This document shows, in pieces, positions 49,558 through 59,291 of a stretch of DNA of 64,000 nucleotides. The position numbers and the translations under genes were made by a program. The notes beneath the pieces are model-generated. The model did not search any database. It was not told where the DNA came from and saw only the letters and a program-made list of their open reading frames with translations. The stretch is from Streptomyces sp. V3I7 (GTDB taxonomy: Bacteria; Actinomycetota; Actinomycetes; Streptomycetales; Streptomycetaceae), in assembly GCF_030817495.1 (NCBI RefSeq), contig NZ_JAUSZK010000001.1, positions 3,575,001 to 3,639,000 on the forward strand, written 5' to 3'. The number at the start of each line of letters is the position of its first letter. The stretch's first letter is position 1.

Positions 49558-50913
49558 TCACGCCTCCGTGTCAGGCCCGTCCGAGGGTCGGCTCGCCAGG
49601 CGGTCGCCGATTTCCCGTAGGCCCGTGAGGTCGTGGACGTCGCCGGGGAGCGCGGCGACCTCCACCACCGGTACCTCGGGGTGGAGTGCCGCGAAACGGT
49701 CGCGGGTGCGTCGTTCGCGGGTGAGCAGGTGCATGCGGTCGGCGTGCAGCCTCAGCAGGCCTGCCGTGAGCCGGTCGACGACGCTGTCCGGTCCGGCGGG
49801 GGAGTGGGACGCGGACGCGGGCGAACCGGAGGGCGGGGCCGAAGATGAACTGCCGTGTGGATCGGGAGAGTTACGAAGTCCAGCTTTCCCGTCGCCCTGA
49901 TCCACAATGCGGGGCTCCGCAAGATTTTCCGCCGCGGCCAGCGACCGCTCGGCGGACAGCCGGTCGGCGCCGCTGCCGTGGACGCGGTTGAGCACGAGCC
50001 CGACGAGCGGCATGCCCTCCGCGGCCAGCCGCTCCACGAAGTACGCGGCCTCGCGCAGCGCGTCCCGCTCTGGCGCCGCCACCACCAGGAACGCCGTGCC
50101 GGGTGCCTGGAGCAGCTTGTACGTGGCGTCCGCGCGCGTACGGAAGCCGCCGAACGTCGTGTCCATCGCGGAGACGAAGGTCTGGACGTCCTTCAGGAAC
50201 GGCCCGCCGAGCAGCTTGCCCAGCGTGCCGGTCATCATCGACATGCCGATGTTGAGGAAGGCCATTCCGGCGCGGCCGCCGAGCTTCGCCGGCGCCGTCA
50301 GCACCCGGATCAACCGCCCGTCCAGGAAGGACCCCAGCCGCTTCGGCGCGTCCAGGAAGTCCAGCGCGGAGCGGGACGGCGGGGTGTCGACGACGATCAG
50401 GTCCCACTCGTCCGTCGAGCGCAGCTGGCCCAGCTTCTCCATCGCCATGTACTCCTGCGTGCCCGCGAAGCCCGCCGAGAGTGACTGGTAGAAGGGGTTC
50501 GCCAGGATCGTGGCCGCCCGCTCGGGGTCCGCGTGCGCCTCGACGACCTCGTCGAAGGTGCGCTTCATGTCGAGCATCATGGCGTGCAGTTCGCCGCCCG
50601 ACTGCTCCCCGCCCCGGTCCTCGGTGCCCTTGACCCGGCGCGGGACGTTGTCCAGCGAGTCGATGCCCATCGACTGGGCGAGCCGCTTGGCCGGGTCGAT
50701 GGTCAGCACCACGGCCTTGCGTCCGCGCTCCGCCGCCCGCAGCCCGAGCGCCGCCGCGGTCGTCGTCTTGCCGACGCCGCCCGAGCCGCAGCACACCACG
50801 ATCCGGGTGTCCGGGTCGTCGAGCAGCGCGTCGACGTCGAGCGCGGGCGCGGGTGAGACGGGGGAGACCCGGTGACGGGCGGGGTCCTGTGCGTGGGCCG
50901 GGTCCGGACTCAT
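49558..50913 (-). CDS. ArsA/GET3-family ATPase, second of pair
   Basis: 451 residues; ATG 50913 overlaps the upstream ATPase stop by four bases. The deviant Walker A is CCGSGGVGKTTTAAALG; switch motifs include LTIDPAKRLAQSMGI and LIVVDTPPSRSALDFLDAP. The C-terminus has a Ser/Pro-rich insert and MHLLTRERRTRDRFAALHPE. Family members couple ATP hydrolysis to anion export or tail-anchored protein handling. No ArsB-like partner is nearby, so arsenite transport is unlikely. Confidence 0.92.
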   Translation of the reverse strand: MSPDPAHAQDPARHRVSPVSPAPALDVDALLDDPDTRIVVCCGSGGVGKTTTAAALGLRAAERGRKAVVLTIDPAKRLAQSMGIDSLDNVPRRVKGTEDRGGEQSGGELHAMMLDMKRTFDEVVEAHADPERAATILANPFYQSLSAGFAGTQEYMAMEKLGQLRSTDEWDLIVVDTPPSRSALDFLDAPKRLGSFLDGRLIRVLTAPAKLGGRAGMAFLNIGMSMMTGTLGKLLGGPFLKDVQTFVSAMDTTFGGFRTRADATYKLLQAPGTAFLVVAAPERDALREAAYFVERLAAEGMPLVGLVLNRVHGSGADRLSAERSLAAAENLAEPRIVDQGDGKAGLRNSPDPHGSSSSAPPSGSPASASHSPAGPDSVVDRLTAGLLRLHADRMHLLTRERRTRDRFAALHPEVPVVEVAALPGDVHDLTGLREIGDRLASRPSDGPDTEA

Positions 50914-51902
50914 GACATCCCCTGTTCTGACATGCCCTGCTCCCGCAATTCGGTGGCCAGTTCGTACACGCCCGCGAGGTCCATTTCCTCGGCGAACAAA
51001 GGCAGTTCGTGCAGCGGCAGATCCAGCTCGCGGAGGACCGCGCGCTGCTCGTGCTCCAGCGCGTACCGCTCGGCGTACTCCGCGGCCTGGTCGAGCAGCG
51101 GCGTCACCAGCCGCTCCGCGTTGCCGCCGCGGCGCGCGCCGCCCAGTCCGGCGGCCGACAGCGACTTGGCCACCGCGGTGCGCGGCACGGTCCGTACGAG
51201 TTCCAGGTCGGCGGCGTCCAGCACCTGCGGGCGCACCATGTTCACGATGATCCGGCCCACCGGCAGCCCCGCCGCCCGCAGTTCGGCGATGCCGTCCGCC
51301 GTCTCCTGGACGGGCATCTCCTCCAGCAGCGTGACCATGTGGACCGCGGTCTCCGACGACTTCAGGACCCGCATCACGGCCTGCGCCTGATGGTGTATCG
51401 GCCCGATCTTCGCCAGGCCCGCCATCTCGTCGTTCACGTTGAGGAAGCGGGTCACGCGCCCGGTCGGCGGCGCGTCCATGACGACGTGGTCGTAGACGAA
51501 CCGCCCCTTCTTGTCCTTGCGCCGCACCGCCTCGCACGTCTTGCCGGTCAGCAGGACGTCCCGCAGGCCCGGCGCGATGGTGGTGGCGAAGTCGATCGCG
51601 CCGAGTTTCTTCAGGGCCCGGCCGGCGCTTCCCAGCTTGTAGAACATCTGGAGGTACTCCAGCAGGGCCTGTTCGGGGTCGATGGCGAGGGCGTGGACCT
51701 CACCGCCCCCCGGTGCGACCGCGATCTTTCTCTCCTCGTACGGCAGCGCCTCCGTCTCGAAGAGCTGTGCGATGCCCTGCCGGCCCTCGACCTCGACGAG
51801 GAGCGTCCGCTTCCCCTCCGTGGCCAGGGCCAGCGCGAGGGCGGCGGCGACCGTCGTCTTCCCGGTGCCGCCCTTGCCGCTGACGATCTGGAACCTGCTC
51901 AC
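50910..51902 (-). CDS. ArsA/GET3-family ATPase, first of pair
   Basis: 330 residues from GTG 51902 (SRFQIVSGKGGTGKTTVAAA); GTG 51929 is an alternative. Walker A is SGKGGTGKTT and switch II is VVMDAPPTGRVTRFLNV. The C-terminus is shorter than in its neighbour. The two genes overlap and likely form a heterodimer. This pair adjacent to wblA is conserved in streptomycetes. No clear RBS is visible before 51902, so a leaderless transcript is possible. Confidence 0.92.
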   Translation of the reverse strand: MSRFQIVSGKGGTGKTTVAAALALALATEGKRTLLVEVEGRQGIAQLFETEALPYEERKIAVAPGGGEVHALAIDPEQALLEYLQMFYKLGSAGRALKKLGAIDFATTIAPGLRDVLLTGKTCEAVRRKDKKGRFVYDHVVMDAPPTGRVTRFLNVNDEMAGLAKIGPIHHQAQAVMRVLKSSETAVHMVTLLEEMPVQETADGIAELRAAGLPVGRIIVNMVRPQVLDAADLELVRTVPRTAVAKSLSAAGLGGARRGGNAERLVTPLLDQAAEYAERYALEHEQRAVLRELDLPLHELPLFAEEMDLAGVYELATELREQGMSEQGMS

Positions 51903-51973
51903 GTCTTCGAGACTAACCAGTCCGGCCACCGCCTACGCGGGAGGCTGTGGATAACAGCGGCTACAGTCGCCGT

Positions 51974-52129
51974 ATGACCAAGTGGGAATACGCAACCGTG
52001 CCGCTGCTCGTCCACGCCACGAAGCAGATCCTGGACACCTGGGGCGAGGACGGCTGGGAGCTCGTCCAGGTCGTGCCCGGGCCGAACCCCGAGCAGCTCG
52101 TGGCCTACCTGAAGCGGGAGAAGCAGTAA
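51974..52129 (+). CDS. DUF4177-like small protein
   Basis: 51 residues from ATG 51974 (MTKWEYATVPLLVHATKQIL, then DTWGEDGWELVQVVPGP). The WEY...GWELVQV pattern is the DUF4177 hallmark. Its stop overlaps the RidA start by one base (TAATG). Function unknown. It begins a four-gene plus-strand operon. Confidence 0.88.
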   Translation: MTKWEYATVPLLVHATKQILDTWGEDGWELVQVVPGPNPEQLVAYLKREKQ

Positions 52130-52593
52130 TGAGCGCTGTCGAGGCCAGGCTGGCCGAGCTGGGGCTGACCCTGCCCGACGTCGTGCCGCCGCTCGCCGCG
52201 TACCAGCCGGCCGTGCAGAGCGGCCCGTACGTCTACACCAGCGGTCAGCTTCCGATGGTGGACGGGCAGTTGCCGGTCACCGGCAAGGTCGGCGCCGAGG
52301 TGACCGCCGACGAGGCCAAGGCACTGGCCCGCACCTGCGCGCTGAACGCCCTGGCCGCCGTGAAGTCCGTCGCCGGTGACCTGGACCGCATCGCGCGCGT
52401 CGTGAAGGTCGTCGGCTTCGTCGCCTCGGCCTCGGACTTCACCGGCCAGCCCGGTGTGATCAACGGCGCCAGCGAGCTGCTCGGCGAGGTCCTCGGCGAC
52501 AAGGGCGTGCACGCCCGCAGCGCGGTGGGTGTCGCCGTCCTCCCGCTGGACGCCCCGGTGGAGGTCGAGATCCAGGTCGAGCTGATCCCGTAG
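52129..52593 (+). CDS. RidA-family protein
   Basis: 154 residues from ATG 52129. It has the YjgF/RidA core: YVYTSGQLPMVDGQLPVTGK, ALARTCALNALAAVKSVAGD, IARVVKVVGFVASASDF, HARSAVGVAVLPLDAPVEVE. The family forms trimers; RidA itself deaminates reactive enamine/imine intermediates. The canonical catalytic Arg is replaced by the RS-A-VG context (ARSAVGV keeps an Arg), so activity is plausible but this belongs to a broader subgroup. Confidence 0.92.
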   Translation: MSAVEARLAELGLTLPDVVPPLAAYQPAVQSGPYVYTSGQLPMVDGQLPVTGKVGAEVTADEAKALARTCALNALAAVKSVAGDLDRIARVVKVVGFVASASDFTGQPGVINGASELLGEVLGDKGVHARSAVGVAVLPLDAPVEVEIQVELIP

Positions 52594-52652
52594 GGCCGGG
52601 ACGGCCCCAGGGACCCCTCGAACATTCGCCCACCACGGGATAGCCTCCGCCC

Positions 52653-53531
52653 ATGGCGAATGGGCAGTGGTATCCCCCGGAGTGGCCCGAGCGCATCCGC
52701 GCGCTCGCGGAAGGCACCCTCACGCCGGTGTCCCCGAGGCGCGCCGCGACCGTGATGCTCCTGAAGGACACCACCGGCGGCCCCGCCGTCCATATGCTGC
52801 GCAGACGCGCCTCCATGGCTTTCGCCGGGGGCGCGTACGCGTATCCCGGCGGCGGTGTCGACCCGCGCGACGACGATCACCGGATCCGCTGGGCGGGCCC
52901 CACGCGCGCGTGGTGGGCCGAGCGGCTCGGCGTCGACGAGAGCGGGGCACAGGCGATCGTCTGCGCGGCCGTGCGCGAGACGTACGAGGAGGCGGGCGTC
53001 CTGCTCGCCGGACCCGCCCCCGACTCGGTCGTCGGCGACACCACCGGCGACGACTGGGAGGCCGACCGCGCCGCCCTGGTCGCCCGTGACCTGTCGTTCG
53101 CTCAGTTCCTGGACCGGCGAGGCCTGGTCCTGCGCTCCGACCTGCTGGGCCCCTGGGCCCGCTGGATCACGCCGGAGTTCGAGTCCCGCCGGTACGACAC
53201 CTGGTTCTTCGTCGCCGCCCTCCCCGAGGGCCAGCGCACCCGGAACGCCTCCACCGAGGCCGATCGCACGGTGTGGATCCGGCCCGGGGAGGCCGCGGCC
53301 TCGTACGACAAGGGCGAGCTGCTGATGATGCCGCCCACCATCGCGACCCTGCGTCAGCTGACCTCGTACGGCACCGCCGCCGAGGCGCTCGCGGCCGCGC
53401 CCGCGCGCGAGATGACGCCGGTGCTGGCCAGCGCCCGCCTGGTGGACGGGGAGATCGTCCTGTCCTGGCCGGGGCACGAGGAGTTCACCAAGCACATCCC
53501 GGCCACGCCGAGCGCGGGAGGCCCGGCATGA
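52653..53531 (+). CDS. Nudix-family hydrolase, long form
   Basis: 292 residues from ATG 52653. The Nudix signature is split by an insertion: GGAYAYPGGGVDPRDDDHRI, then ~30 residues, then AAVRETYEEAGVLLAG with the metal-binding Glu residues. This is the NUDT19/RppH-distant class seen in actinobacteria. ATGA coupling to the MBL gene follows. Substrate not predictable; acyl-CoA or nucleotide derivatives are possible. Confidence 0.88.
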   Translation: MANGQWYPPEWPERIRALAEGTLTPVSPRRAATVMLLKDTTGGPAVHMLRRRASMAFAGGAYAYPGGGVDPRDDDHRIRWAGPTRAWWAERLGVDESGAQAIVCAAVRETYEEAGVLLAGPAPDSVVGDTTGDDWEADRAALVARDLSFAQFLDRRGLVLRSDLLGPWARWITPEFESRRYDTWFFVAALPEGQRTRNASTEADRTVWIRPGEAAASYDKGELLMMPPTIATLRQLTSYGTAAEALAAAPAREMTPVLASARLVDGEIVLSWPGHEEFTKHIPATPSAGGPA

Positions 53532-54376
53532 CGCACGCAGCGGCCCTGCCCGGCCAGCCCCGGGGCGGTGTCCTCTCCGGGCCCGCCACCGCGCGCGCGG
53601 TCAACGTCCTGGCGCCCAACGCCTCCGCGATGACCCTGGACGGCACGAACACCTGGATCGTCTCCGAGCCCGGCTCCGACGTCGCCGTGGTGATCGACCC
53701 GGGCCCCCTGGACGAGGGCCACCTCCAGAACGTCATGGACACGGCCGAGCAGGCCGGCAAGCGCGTCGCGCTGACCCTGCTCACCCACGGCCACGCCGAC
53801 CACGCCGAGGGCGCCGGCCGCTTCGCCGAGCTGACCCGCACCAAGGTGCGCGCGCTGGACCCGGCGCTGCGGCTGGGCGACGAGGGGCTGGCCGCCGGGG
53901 ACGTGGTCGCGCTCGACGGCCTGGAGCTGCGCGTCGTCACCACCCCGGGCCACACCTCGGACTCGCTCTGCTTCCACGTCCCGGCCGACCGCGCGGTCCT
54001 GACCGGCGACACGATCCTCGGCCGCGGTACGACGATGGTGGCGCACCCCGACGGCCGCCTCGGCGACTATCTGGACTCCCTCAGGCGGCTGAGGTCGCTG
54101 ACGGTCGACGACGGCGTCCACACCGTCCTCCCCGGCCACGGTCCCGTCCTGGAGGATGCCCAGGGCGCCGTCGAGTTCTACCTGGCCCACCGCGCCCACC
54201 GTCTCGCCCAGGTCGAGACGGCCGTCGAGAACGGCCACCGCACCGCCGCCGAGGTCGTCGCCCACGTGTACGCCGACGTCGACCGCTCCCTGTGGCCGGC
54301 GGCCGAACTGTCGGTCCGGGCCCAGCTGGAGTACCTGCGCGAGCACGGGCTGATCCAGGAGCCCGGGCTCGGCTGA
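53528..54376 (+). CDS. Metallo-beta-lactamase-fold hydrolase
   Basis: 282 residues, ATG overlapping the Nudix stop. Zinc-binding motifs are LTHGHADHAEG (HxHxDH), TTPGHTSDSL, LTGDTILGRG and LPGHGPVLED. The C-terminal helical region (FYLAHRAHRLAQVETAVENG) matches the LACTB2 / RNase-like MBL subgroup. Likely cytosolic. The substrate could be a thioester or RNA; not determined by sequence. Confidence 0.92.
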   Translation: MTHAAALPGQPRGGVLSGPATARAVNVLAPNASAMTLDGTNTWIVSEPGSDVAVVIDPGPLDEGHLQNVMDTAEQAGKRVALTLLTHGHADHAEGAGRFAELTRTKVRALDPALRLGDEGLAAGDVVALDGLELRVVTTPGHTSDSLCFHVPADRAVLTGDTILGRGTTMVAHPDGRLGDYLDSLRRLRSLTVDDGVHTVLPGHGPVLEDAQGAVEFYLAHRAHRLAQVETAVENGHRTAAEVVAHVYADVDRSLWPAAELSVRAQLEYLREHGLIQEPGLG

Positions 54377-54383
54377 CTCGGGG

Positions 54384-55205
54384 TCAGTCCGGCCGGGGGG
54401 CCTTCGTGCCGTGCACGCGCGTGTACTCCGCCGCGAGCCACGGCCCGAGGTCATCGACGTACGACCGCAGGATGACGCCGTTGCCGCAGGGCTCGTGGCC
54501 GTACCGGGCCGCGGAGCGCATCTGCGCCGCCCGCCGCGGGTAGTACGCGCCGAACACCTCGGCCATCGCCGCCAGATCGCTGGTCCAGCCGTTCCACCGG
54601 GGCATCACCAGCGTGAACCCCGTCCGCACGAGGTGCCGCGACATGAACCGCACGAGGGGCCGCCTGGCCTCCTCGGTGTCCGCGGCCGCGGCGATCCGCT
54701 CGCGCCAGCGCGGGAGGAGCAGGGCGAGGTCCCCGTTGGTCTCGCGGGCCAGGAGCGCGTCGGGCCGGTAGCGGGGCAGGTGCGCGGCGAGATCCTCCCC
54801 GAGGAGGGGCGTGCACAGGCAGGAGACGAACCAACCCAGGTCGTACCGCTCCAGCTCGCTCAGCAGCCGCGCCCGGCTGTACAGGAGCGTCCCCACGCCG
54901 TCGATCTGCGGGAACGCGGCGTCGAGCGCTTCCCCGAGCGCACGGGCCGCCTCCCGGTCCGCGTCGTCCGGCTCCTCGTGCAGGGCGAGCAGCAGGTCGA
55001 GATCGCTGCGTCCCACGCGCGCGGTGCCGCGCGGAATCGACCCGTAGAGGTACGCGCTGTCGAGCCGCGCGCCGAAGGCCTCCGCCAGCCGCTCGCTCGC
55101 GGCCGCCACGACCGGGCGGAACGCGTCCGGCACGCGCGTGAGGGATCCTTCGCGGGCGATGAAGCCCCTGGCGTCGAGACCGTGCGGGGCGGGGAGTGCG
55201 GACAT
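54384..55205 (-). CDS. Nucleotidyltransferase-domain protein
   Basis: 273 residues from ATG 55205. The pol-beta-type motif GSIPRGTARVGRSDLDLLLA (GSxxxGxxxxxSDxD) is at ~50-75. The C-terminal helical half (RFMSRHLVRTGFTLVMPRWN, EVFGAYYPRRAAQMRSAARY) resembles aminoglycoside adenylyltransferase-like proteins. It converges with the MBL gene. Whether it modifies an antibiotic, protein or metabolite is unknown. Confidence 0.85.
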   Translation of the reverse strand: MSALPAPHGLDARGFIAREGSLTRVPDAFRPVVAAASERLAEAFGARLDSAYLYGSIPRGTARVGRSDLDLLLALHEEPDDADREAARALGEALDAAFPQIDGVGTLLYSRARLLSELERYDLGWFVSCLCTPLLGEDLAAHLPRYRPDALLARETNGDLALLLPRWRERIAAAADTEEARRPLVRFMSRHLVRTGFTLVMPRWNGWTSDLAAMAEVFGAYYPRRAAQMRSAARYGHEPCGNGVILRSYVDDLGPWLAAEYTRVHGTKAPRPD

Positions 55206-55340
55206 GCGGTCACTGTGCCCCGCGGGGATGCCGTGGCGCGACGCGTTTCCGGGCGCTTGGAACCCCACTGAGGACGGACATGACAGCGGGGGCCGGCTCG
55301 CGAGAAGCCGACCCCCGAGGTCGTACGGCCGAAGCCGGTG

Positions 55341-56015
55341 TCAGCGCGAGCGCTTGGCCAGCCGCTCGACGTCCAGCAGGATGACCGCCCGCGCCTCCAG
55401 GCGCAGCCAGCCGCGCTGGGCGAAGTCGGCGAGGGCCTTGTTCACGGTCTCGCGGGACGCGCCGACCAGCTGGGCCAGCTCCTCCTGCGTCAGGTCGTGG
55501 ACGACGTGGATGCCCTCCTCGGACTGCACGCCGAACCGGCGCGACAGGTCCAGCAGGGCGCGCGCCACGCGGCCGGGTACGTCGGAGAAGACCAGGTCGG
55601 ACATGGCGTCGTTGGTCTTGCGCAGGCGGCGGGCGACGGCGCGCAGCAGAGCGCCGGCCACCTCGGGCCGTACGTTCAGCCAGGGCTGGAGGTCGCCGTG
55701 GCCGAGGCCCAGCAGCTTGACCTCGGTCAGCGCGGTCGCGGTCGCCGTGCGCGGGCCCGGGTCGAAGAGCGACAGCTCGCCGATGAGCTCGCTGGGGCCG
55801 ACGACGGCGAGCATGTTCTCGCGGCCGTCGGGGGAGGTGCGGTGGAGCTTGACCTTGCCCTCGGTGACCACGTAGAGCCGGTCGCCCGGGTCGCCCTCGT
55901 GGAAGAGGGAGTCGCCGCGGGCGAGCGTCACCTCACTCATGGAGGCGCGCAGCTCCGCGGCCTGCTCGTCGTCGAGAGCCGCGAAGAGCGGGTTGCGCCG
56001 CAGAACGTCGTCCAC
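55341..56015 (-). CDS. crp: CRP/FNR-family regulator Crp
   Basis: 224 residues, the length of S. coelicolor Crp. GTG 56015 has AAGGAGAG six bases upstream. The cNMP domain at ~15-130 includes [20 protein letters not shown] and [18 protein letters not shown]. The long dimer helix is followed by an HTH at ~165-215 ([37 protein letters not shown]). In Streptomyces Crp controls germination and antibiotic genes. A likely Crp site lies in its own upstream region. Confidence 0.95.
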   Translation of the reverse strand: MDDVLRRNPLFAALDDEQAAELRASMSEVTLARGDSLFHEGDPGDRLYVVTEGKVKLHRTSPDGRENMLAVVGPSELIGELSLFDPGPRTATATALTEVKLLGLGHGDLQPWLNVRPEVAGALLRAVARRLRKTNDAMSDLVFSDVPGRVARALLDLSRRFGVQSEEGIHVVHDLTQEELAQLVGASRETVNKALADFAQRGWLRLEARAVILLDVERLAKRSR

Positions 56016-56104
56016 GAGTTCTCTCCTTGTAGACCTGCTCAGGGGATCTGGGTCCCCCACGTGCCAGGGGATCGTGTTCCCCATTTTGCCGGACGGTCCA
56101 AACA

Positions 56105-56118
56105 GTGTGATCTGTCAC
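56105..56118. promoter_or_regulatory. Predicted Crp-binding site in the crp-nth intergenic region
   Basis: GTGTGATCTGTCAC fits the GTG-N6-GNCAC consensus reported for S. coelicolor Crp. It lies 90 bp upstream of crp and 148 bp upstream of nth, suggesting autoregulation. Confidence 0.6.
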
Positions 56119-56265
56119 AAGGATGCCGCACAGGTGTCCCAAGGTAAGCGGCAGGGGTCCAATTGGGCGCCGATCTTCGAGGTCCACGGCGGATGTCCGT
56201 GCCGGGCTTTAGGCTGGCCGGGTGTCCAAATCGCCGGTAGAGCACAGGCCAAGGGGGCTGGACGG

Positions 56266-57234
56266 GTGGTTGTACGCCGAGATTCCGCTGTGGGCGAACA
56301 GAGCTCCGGCAACGCGAAGAAAGCGGCGAAAGCTGTGAAAAAGGGTGCCCCCTCGAAGGCTGCTCCGGCCACCGGATCCACCCGCGCGAAGGCCGCCGGC
56401 AAGGCTGCCTCCAGGACAGCTTCGCAGGTCGTCCGCGAAGCCGCCGCGAAACCTCCCCGGAACGAGTCGCGCACCGCCCTCGTCCGCCGGGCCCGCCGCA
56501 TCAACCGCGAGCTCGCCGAGGTGTACCCCTACGCCCACCCCGAGCTGGACTTCGACAACCCCTTCCAGCTCCTGGTCGCCACGGTGCTGTCCGCCCAGAC
56601 CACCGACCTGAGGGTCAATCAGACGACCCCGGCGCTCTTCGCGAAGTACCCGACCCCCGAGGACCTGGCCGCGGCCAACCCCGAGGAGGTCGAGGAGATC
56701 CTCCGCCCGTGCGGCTTCTTCCGCGCCAAGACCAGGTCGGTCATAGGGCTGTCCAAGGCCCTGGTCGAGGAGTTCGGCGGCGAGGTCCCCGGCCGGCTGG
56801 AGGACCTCGTCAAGCTGCCCGGCGTCGGCCGCAAGACCGCCTTCGTCGTCCTCGGCAACGCCTTCGGACGACCCGGGATCACCGTGGACACCCACTTCCA
56901 GCGGCTCGTACGGCGCTGGCAGTGGACCGACGCGACCGACCCCGACAAGATCGAGGCGGCCGTCGGCTCGCTCTTCCCCAAGAGCGACTGGACGGACCTC
57001 TCGCACCACGTGATCTGGCACGGGCGCCGGATCTGCCACGCCCGCAAGCCCGCCTGCGGCGCCTGCCCCATCGCCCCGCTCTGCCCGGCGTACGGCGAGG
57101 GCGAGACCGACCCGGAGAAGGCCAGGAAGCTGCTCAAGTACGAGAAGGGCGGCTTCCCGGGCCAGCGCCTGAAGCCCCCGCAGTCCTACCTCGACGCGGG
57201 CGGGAAGCCCGCGCCTCCCCTGGGGGCCGCGTGA
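56266..57234 (+). CDS. nth: Endonuclease III with basic N-terminal extension
   Basis: 322 residues from GTG 56266 with AAGGGGG eight bases upstream. Residues ~15-75 are Lys/Ala/Pro-rich and disordered ([20 protein letters not shown]). The catalytic domain has the HhH and Lys nucleophile in [18 protein letters not shown], catalytic Asp in [11 protein letters not shown], and a 4Fe-4S cluster in [17 protein letters not shown]. It removes oxidised pyrimidines. The H1-like extension, absent from E. coli Nth, may add DNA affinity. Divergent from crp. Confidence 0.95.
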   Translation: MVVRRDSAVGEQSSGNAKKAAKAVKKGAPSKAAPATGSTRAKAAGKAASRTASQVVREAAAKPPRNESRTALVRRARRINRELAEVYPYAHPELDFDNPFQLLVATVLSAQTTDLRVNQTTPALFAKYPTPEDLAAANPEEVEEILRPCGFFRAKTRSVIGLSKALVEEFGGEVPGRLEDLVKLPGVGRKTAFVVLGNAFGRPGITVDTHFQRLVRRWQWTDATDPDKIEAAVGSLFPKSDWTDLSHHVIWHGRRICHARKPACGACPIAPLCPAYGEGETDPEKARKLLKYEKGGFPGQRLKPPQSYLDAGGKPAPPLGAA

Positions 57235-57382
57235 CGCGCCCGTCAACGCCGGTTGACCCCTCGGAACGATCTCGCGGCCGCGGGCCGTTGGACCCGTCGA
57301 GTCACGCTTCCCAGGCGGCCGAGCGCCGCGCCCGGGAAGCGGCAGAGAGCCGTGCGTCGGACACGGCAGAACGGGGGTGGGC

Positions 57383-58078
57383 ATGACGCACACGAGCGAC
57401 ACCCAGGACGAGCCTGTGGTGCTGAGCAAGGAGGGCCTGCCCGGCTGGCTCGACCCGGTCGTGCACGCCGTGGAGACGGTCGAGCCGCTCCAGCTCAGCC
57501 GCTTCCTGCCGCCCGAGAACGGCGCCGGACGGCAGTCCGCCGTGCTGATCCTCTTCGGCGAGGGCGAGCGCGGCCCCGAACTGCTCCTCATGGAGCGCGC
57601 CGGCTCGCTGCGCTCCCACGCCGGCCAGCCCTCCTTCCCCGGCGGCGCCCTCGACCCCGAGGACGGCGACCCGGCGGCCGACGGCCCGCTGCGGGCCGCC
57701 CTGCGCGAGGCCGAGGAGGAGACCGGCCTCGACCCCTCCGGCGTCCAGCTCTTCGGCGTGCTGCCCAAGCTGTACATCCCGGTCAGCGAGTTCGTCGTCA
57801 CGCCCGTGCTCGGCTGGTGGCGCAAGCCGAGCCCCGTCGGTGTCGTCGACCCGGGCGAGACCGCCCGCGTCTTCACGGTCCCCGTGGCGGATCTCACGGA
57901 CCCCGCCAACCGGGCCACCACCGTCCACCCCAGCGGCCACAGAGGCCCGGCATTCCTGGTCGAATCAGCCCTCGTATGGGGCTTCACCGCGGGAATCATC
58001 GACCGCCTGCTGCACTACGCGGGCTGGGAACTGCCCTGGGACCGCGACAAGCAGGTCCCACTCGACTGGCGGTCATGA
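57383..58078 (+). CDS. CoA-pyrophosphatase-type Nudix hydrolase
   Basis: 231 residues from ATG 57383 (GTG 57377 possible). It has LLMERAGSLRSHAGQPSFPG, the UPF0035-type motif preceding the Nudix box, then GGALDPEDGD...ALREAEEETGLDPSGV. The combination marks CoA diphosphatase-like enzymes. The downstream protease gene starts 14 bp later. Likely cytosolic CoA or derivative turnover. Confidence 0.9.
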   Translation: MTHTSDTQDEPVVLSKEGLPGWLDPVVHAVETVEPLQLSRFLPPENGAGRQSAVLILFGEGERGPELLLMERAGSLRSHAGQPSFPGGALDPEDGDPAADGPLRAALREAEEETGLDPSGVQLFGVLPKLYIPVSEFVVTPVLGWWRKPSPVGVVDPGETARVFTVPVADLTDPANRATTVHPSGHRGPAFLVESALVWGFTAGIIDRLLHYAGWELPWDRDKQVPLDWRS

Positions 58079-58091
58079 CAGGGTGGCGTCC

Positions 58092-59291
58092 GTGAATGTG
58101 CTGGACATCCTGCTGCTCGCCGCCGCCGTGTGGTTCGCGATCGTCGGCTACCGCCAGGGCTTCGTCGTCGGCATCCTGTCGGTGATCGGCTTCCTGGGCG
58201 GCGGACTCGTCGCCATCTACGCGCTGCCCGTCATCTGGGACTGGCTGACCGGCAACGCGGAGGTCAGCACCACCGCCGCCGTCGTCGCCGTGATCGTCGT
58301 CATCGTCTGCGCCTCCGTCGGCCAGGCCCTGACCACACACCTCGGCAACAAGCTGCGCCGCTACATCACCTGGTCACCGGCCCGCGCTCTCGACGCGACC
58401 GGCGGCGCCCTCGTCAACGTCGTCGCCATGCTCCTGGTCGCCTGGCTGATCGGCTCGGCCCTGGCCGGGACGACCCTGCCGACCCTCGGCAAGGAGGTCC
58501 GCAGCTCCAAGGTCCTCCTCGGCGTCTCCCAGGCCATGCCCACGCAGGCCGACACCTGGTTCGCGGACTTCTCCACCGTCCTCGCCCAGAACGGCTTCCC
58601 GCAGGTCTTCAGCCCCTTCGCCAACGAGCCGATCACCGACGTCCGCCCGCCGGACCCGGCCCTCGCGGGCAGCCCCGTCGCGCGGCACGCCCAGAAGTCC
58701 ATCGTCAAGGTCATGGGCACCGCCCAGAGCTGCGGCAAGGTCCTGGAGGGCAGCGGCTTCGTCTTCGCCGACCGCCGCGTCATGACCAACGCGCACGTCG
58801 TCGGCGGCGTCGACGAACCCACCGTGCAGATAGGCGGCGAGGGCCGCAAGTACGACGCCAAGGTCGTCCTCTACGACTGGCGGCGCGACATCGCCGTCCT
58901 CGACGTACCGGACCTCGAGGCGCGCCCCCTGCGCTTCTCGACGACCGACGCGGCGAGCGGCAACGGCGCGATCGTCGCGGGCTTCCCCGAGAACGGGTCG
59001 TACGACGTCCGTGCCGCGCGCGTGCGCGGCCGCATCACCGCCAACGGCCCGGACATCTACCACCGCGGCACCGTCCGCCGCGACGTCTACTCGCTGTACG
59101 CGACCGTCCGCCAGGGCAACTCCGGCGGTCCGCTGCTCACGCCCGCAGGCCAGGTCTACGGCGTGGTCTTCGCGAAGTCCCTGGACGACGCCGACACCGG
59201 CTACGCGCTCACGGCGGACGAGATCCAGCAGGACATCACCACGGGACGCACGGCCAACCAGCAGGTGGGCACGGACAGCTGCGCCCTGTAG
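58092..59291 (+). CDS. MarP-like membrane serine protease (CvpA + trypsin domains)
   Basis: 399 residues from GTG 58092 (GTG 58083 possible). Four N-terminal membrane helices form a CvpA/colicin-V-production domain (MNVLDILLLAAAVWFAIVGY, VVAVIVVIVCASVGQALTTH). A periplasmic-side trypsin domain carries His in MTNAHVVGGV, Asp in WRRDIAVLDV and Ser in VRQGNSGGPLL. Mycobacterial MarP with this layout protects against acid stress; a similar envelope-protease role is inferred. Cysteines (SCGKV, DSCAL) may form a disulphide. Confidence 0.93.
   Translation: MNVLDILLLAAAVWFAIVGYRQGFVVGILSVIGFLGGGLVAIYALPVIWDWLTGNAEVSTTAAVVAVIVVIVCASVGQALTTHLGNKLRRYITWSPARALDATGGALVNVVAMLLVAWLIGSALAGTTLPTLGKEVRSSKVLLGVSQAMPTQADTWFADFSTVLAQNGFPQVFSPFANEPITDVRPPDPALAGSPVARHAQKSIVKVMGTAQSCGKVLEGSGFVFADRRVMTNAHVVGGVDEPTVQIGGEGRKYDAKVVLYDWRRDIAVLDVPDLEARPLRFSTTDAASGNGAIVAGFPENGSYDVRAARVRGRITANGPDIYHRGTVRRDVYSLYATVRQGNSGGPLLTPAGQVYGVVFAKSLDDADTGYALTADEIQQDITTGRTANQQVGTDSCAL

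Noticed and set aside
49558..51902. Arsenite resistance operon (ArsA-like genes)
   Set aside because: No arsB, arsD or arsR is present; the pair matches the conserved actinobacterial ATPases beside wblA.
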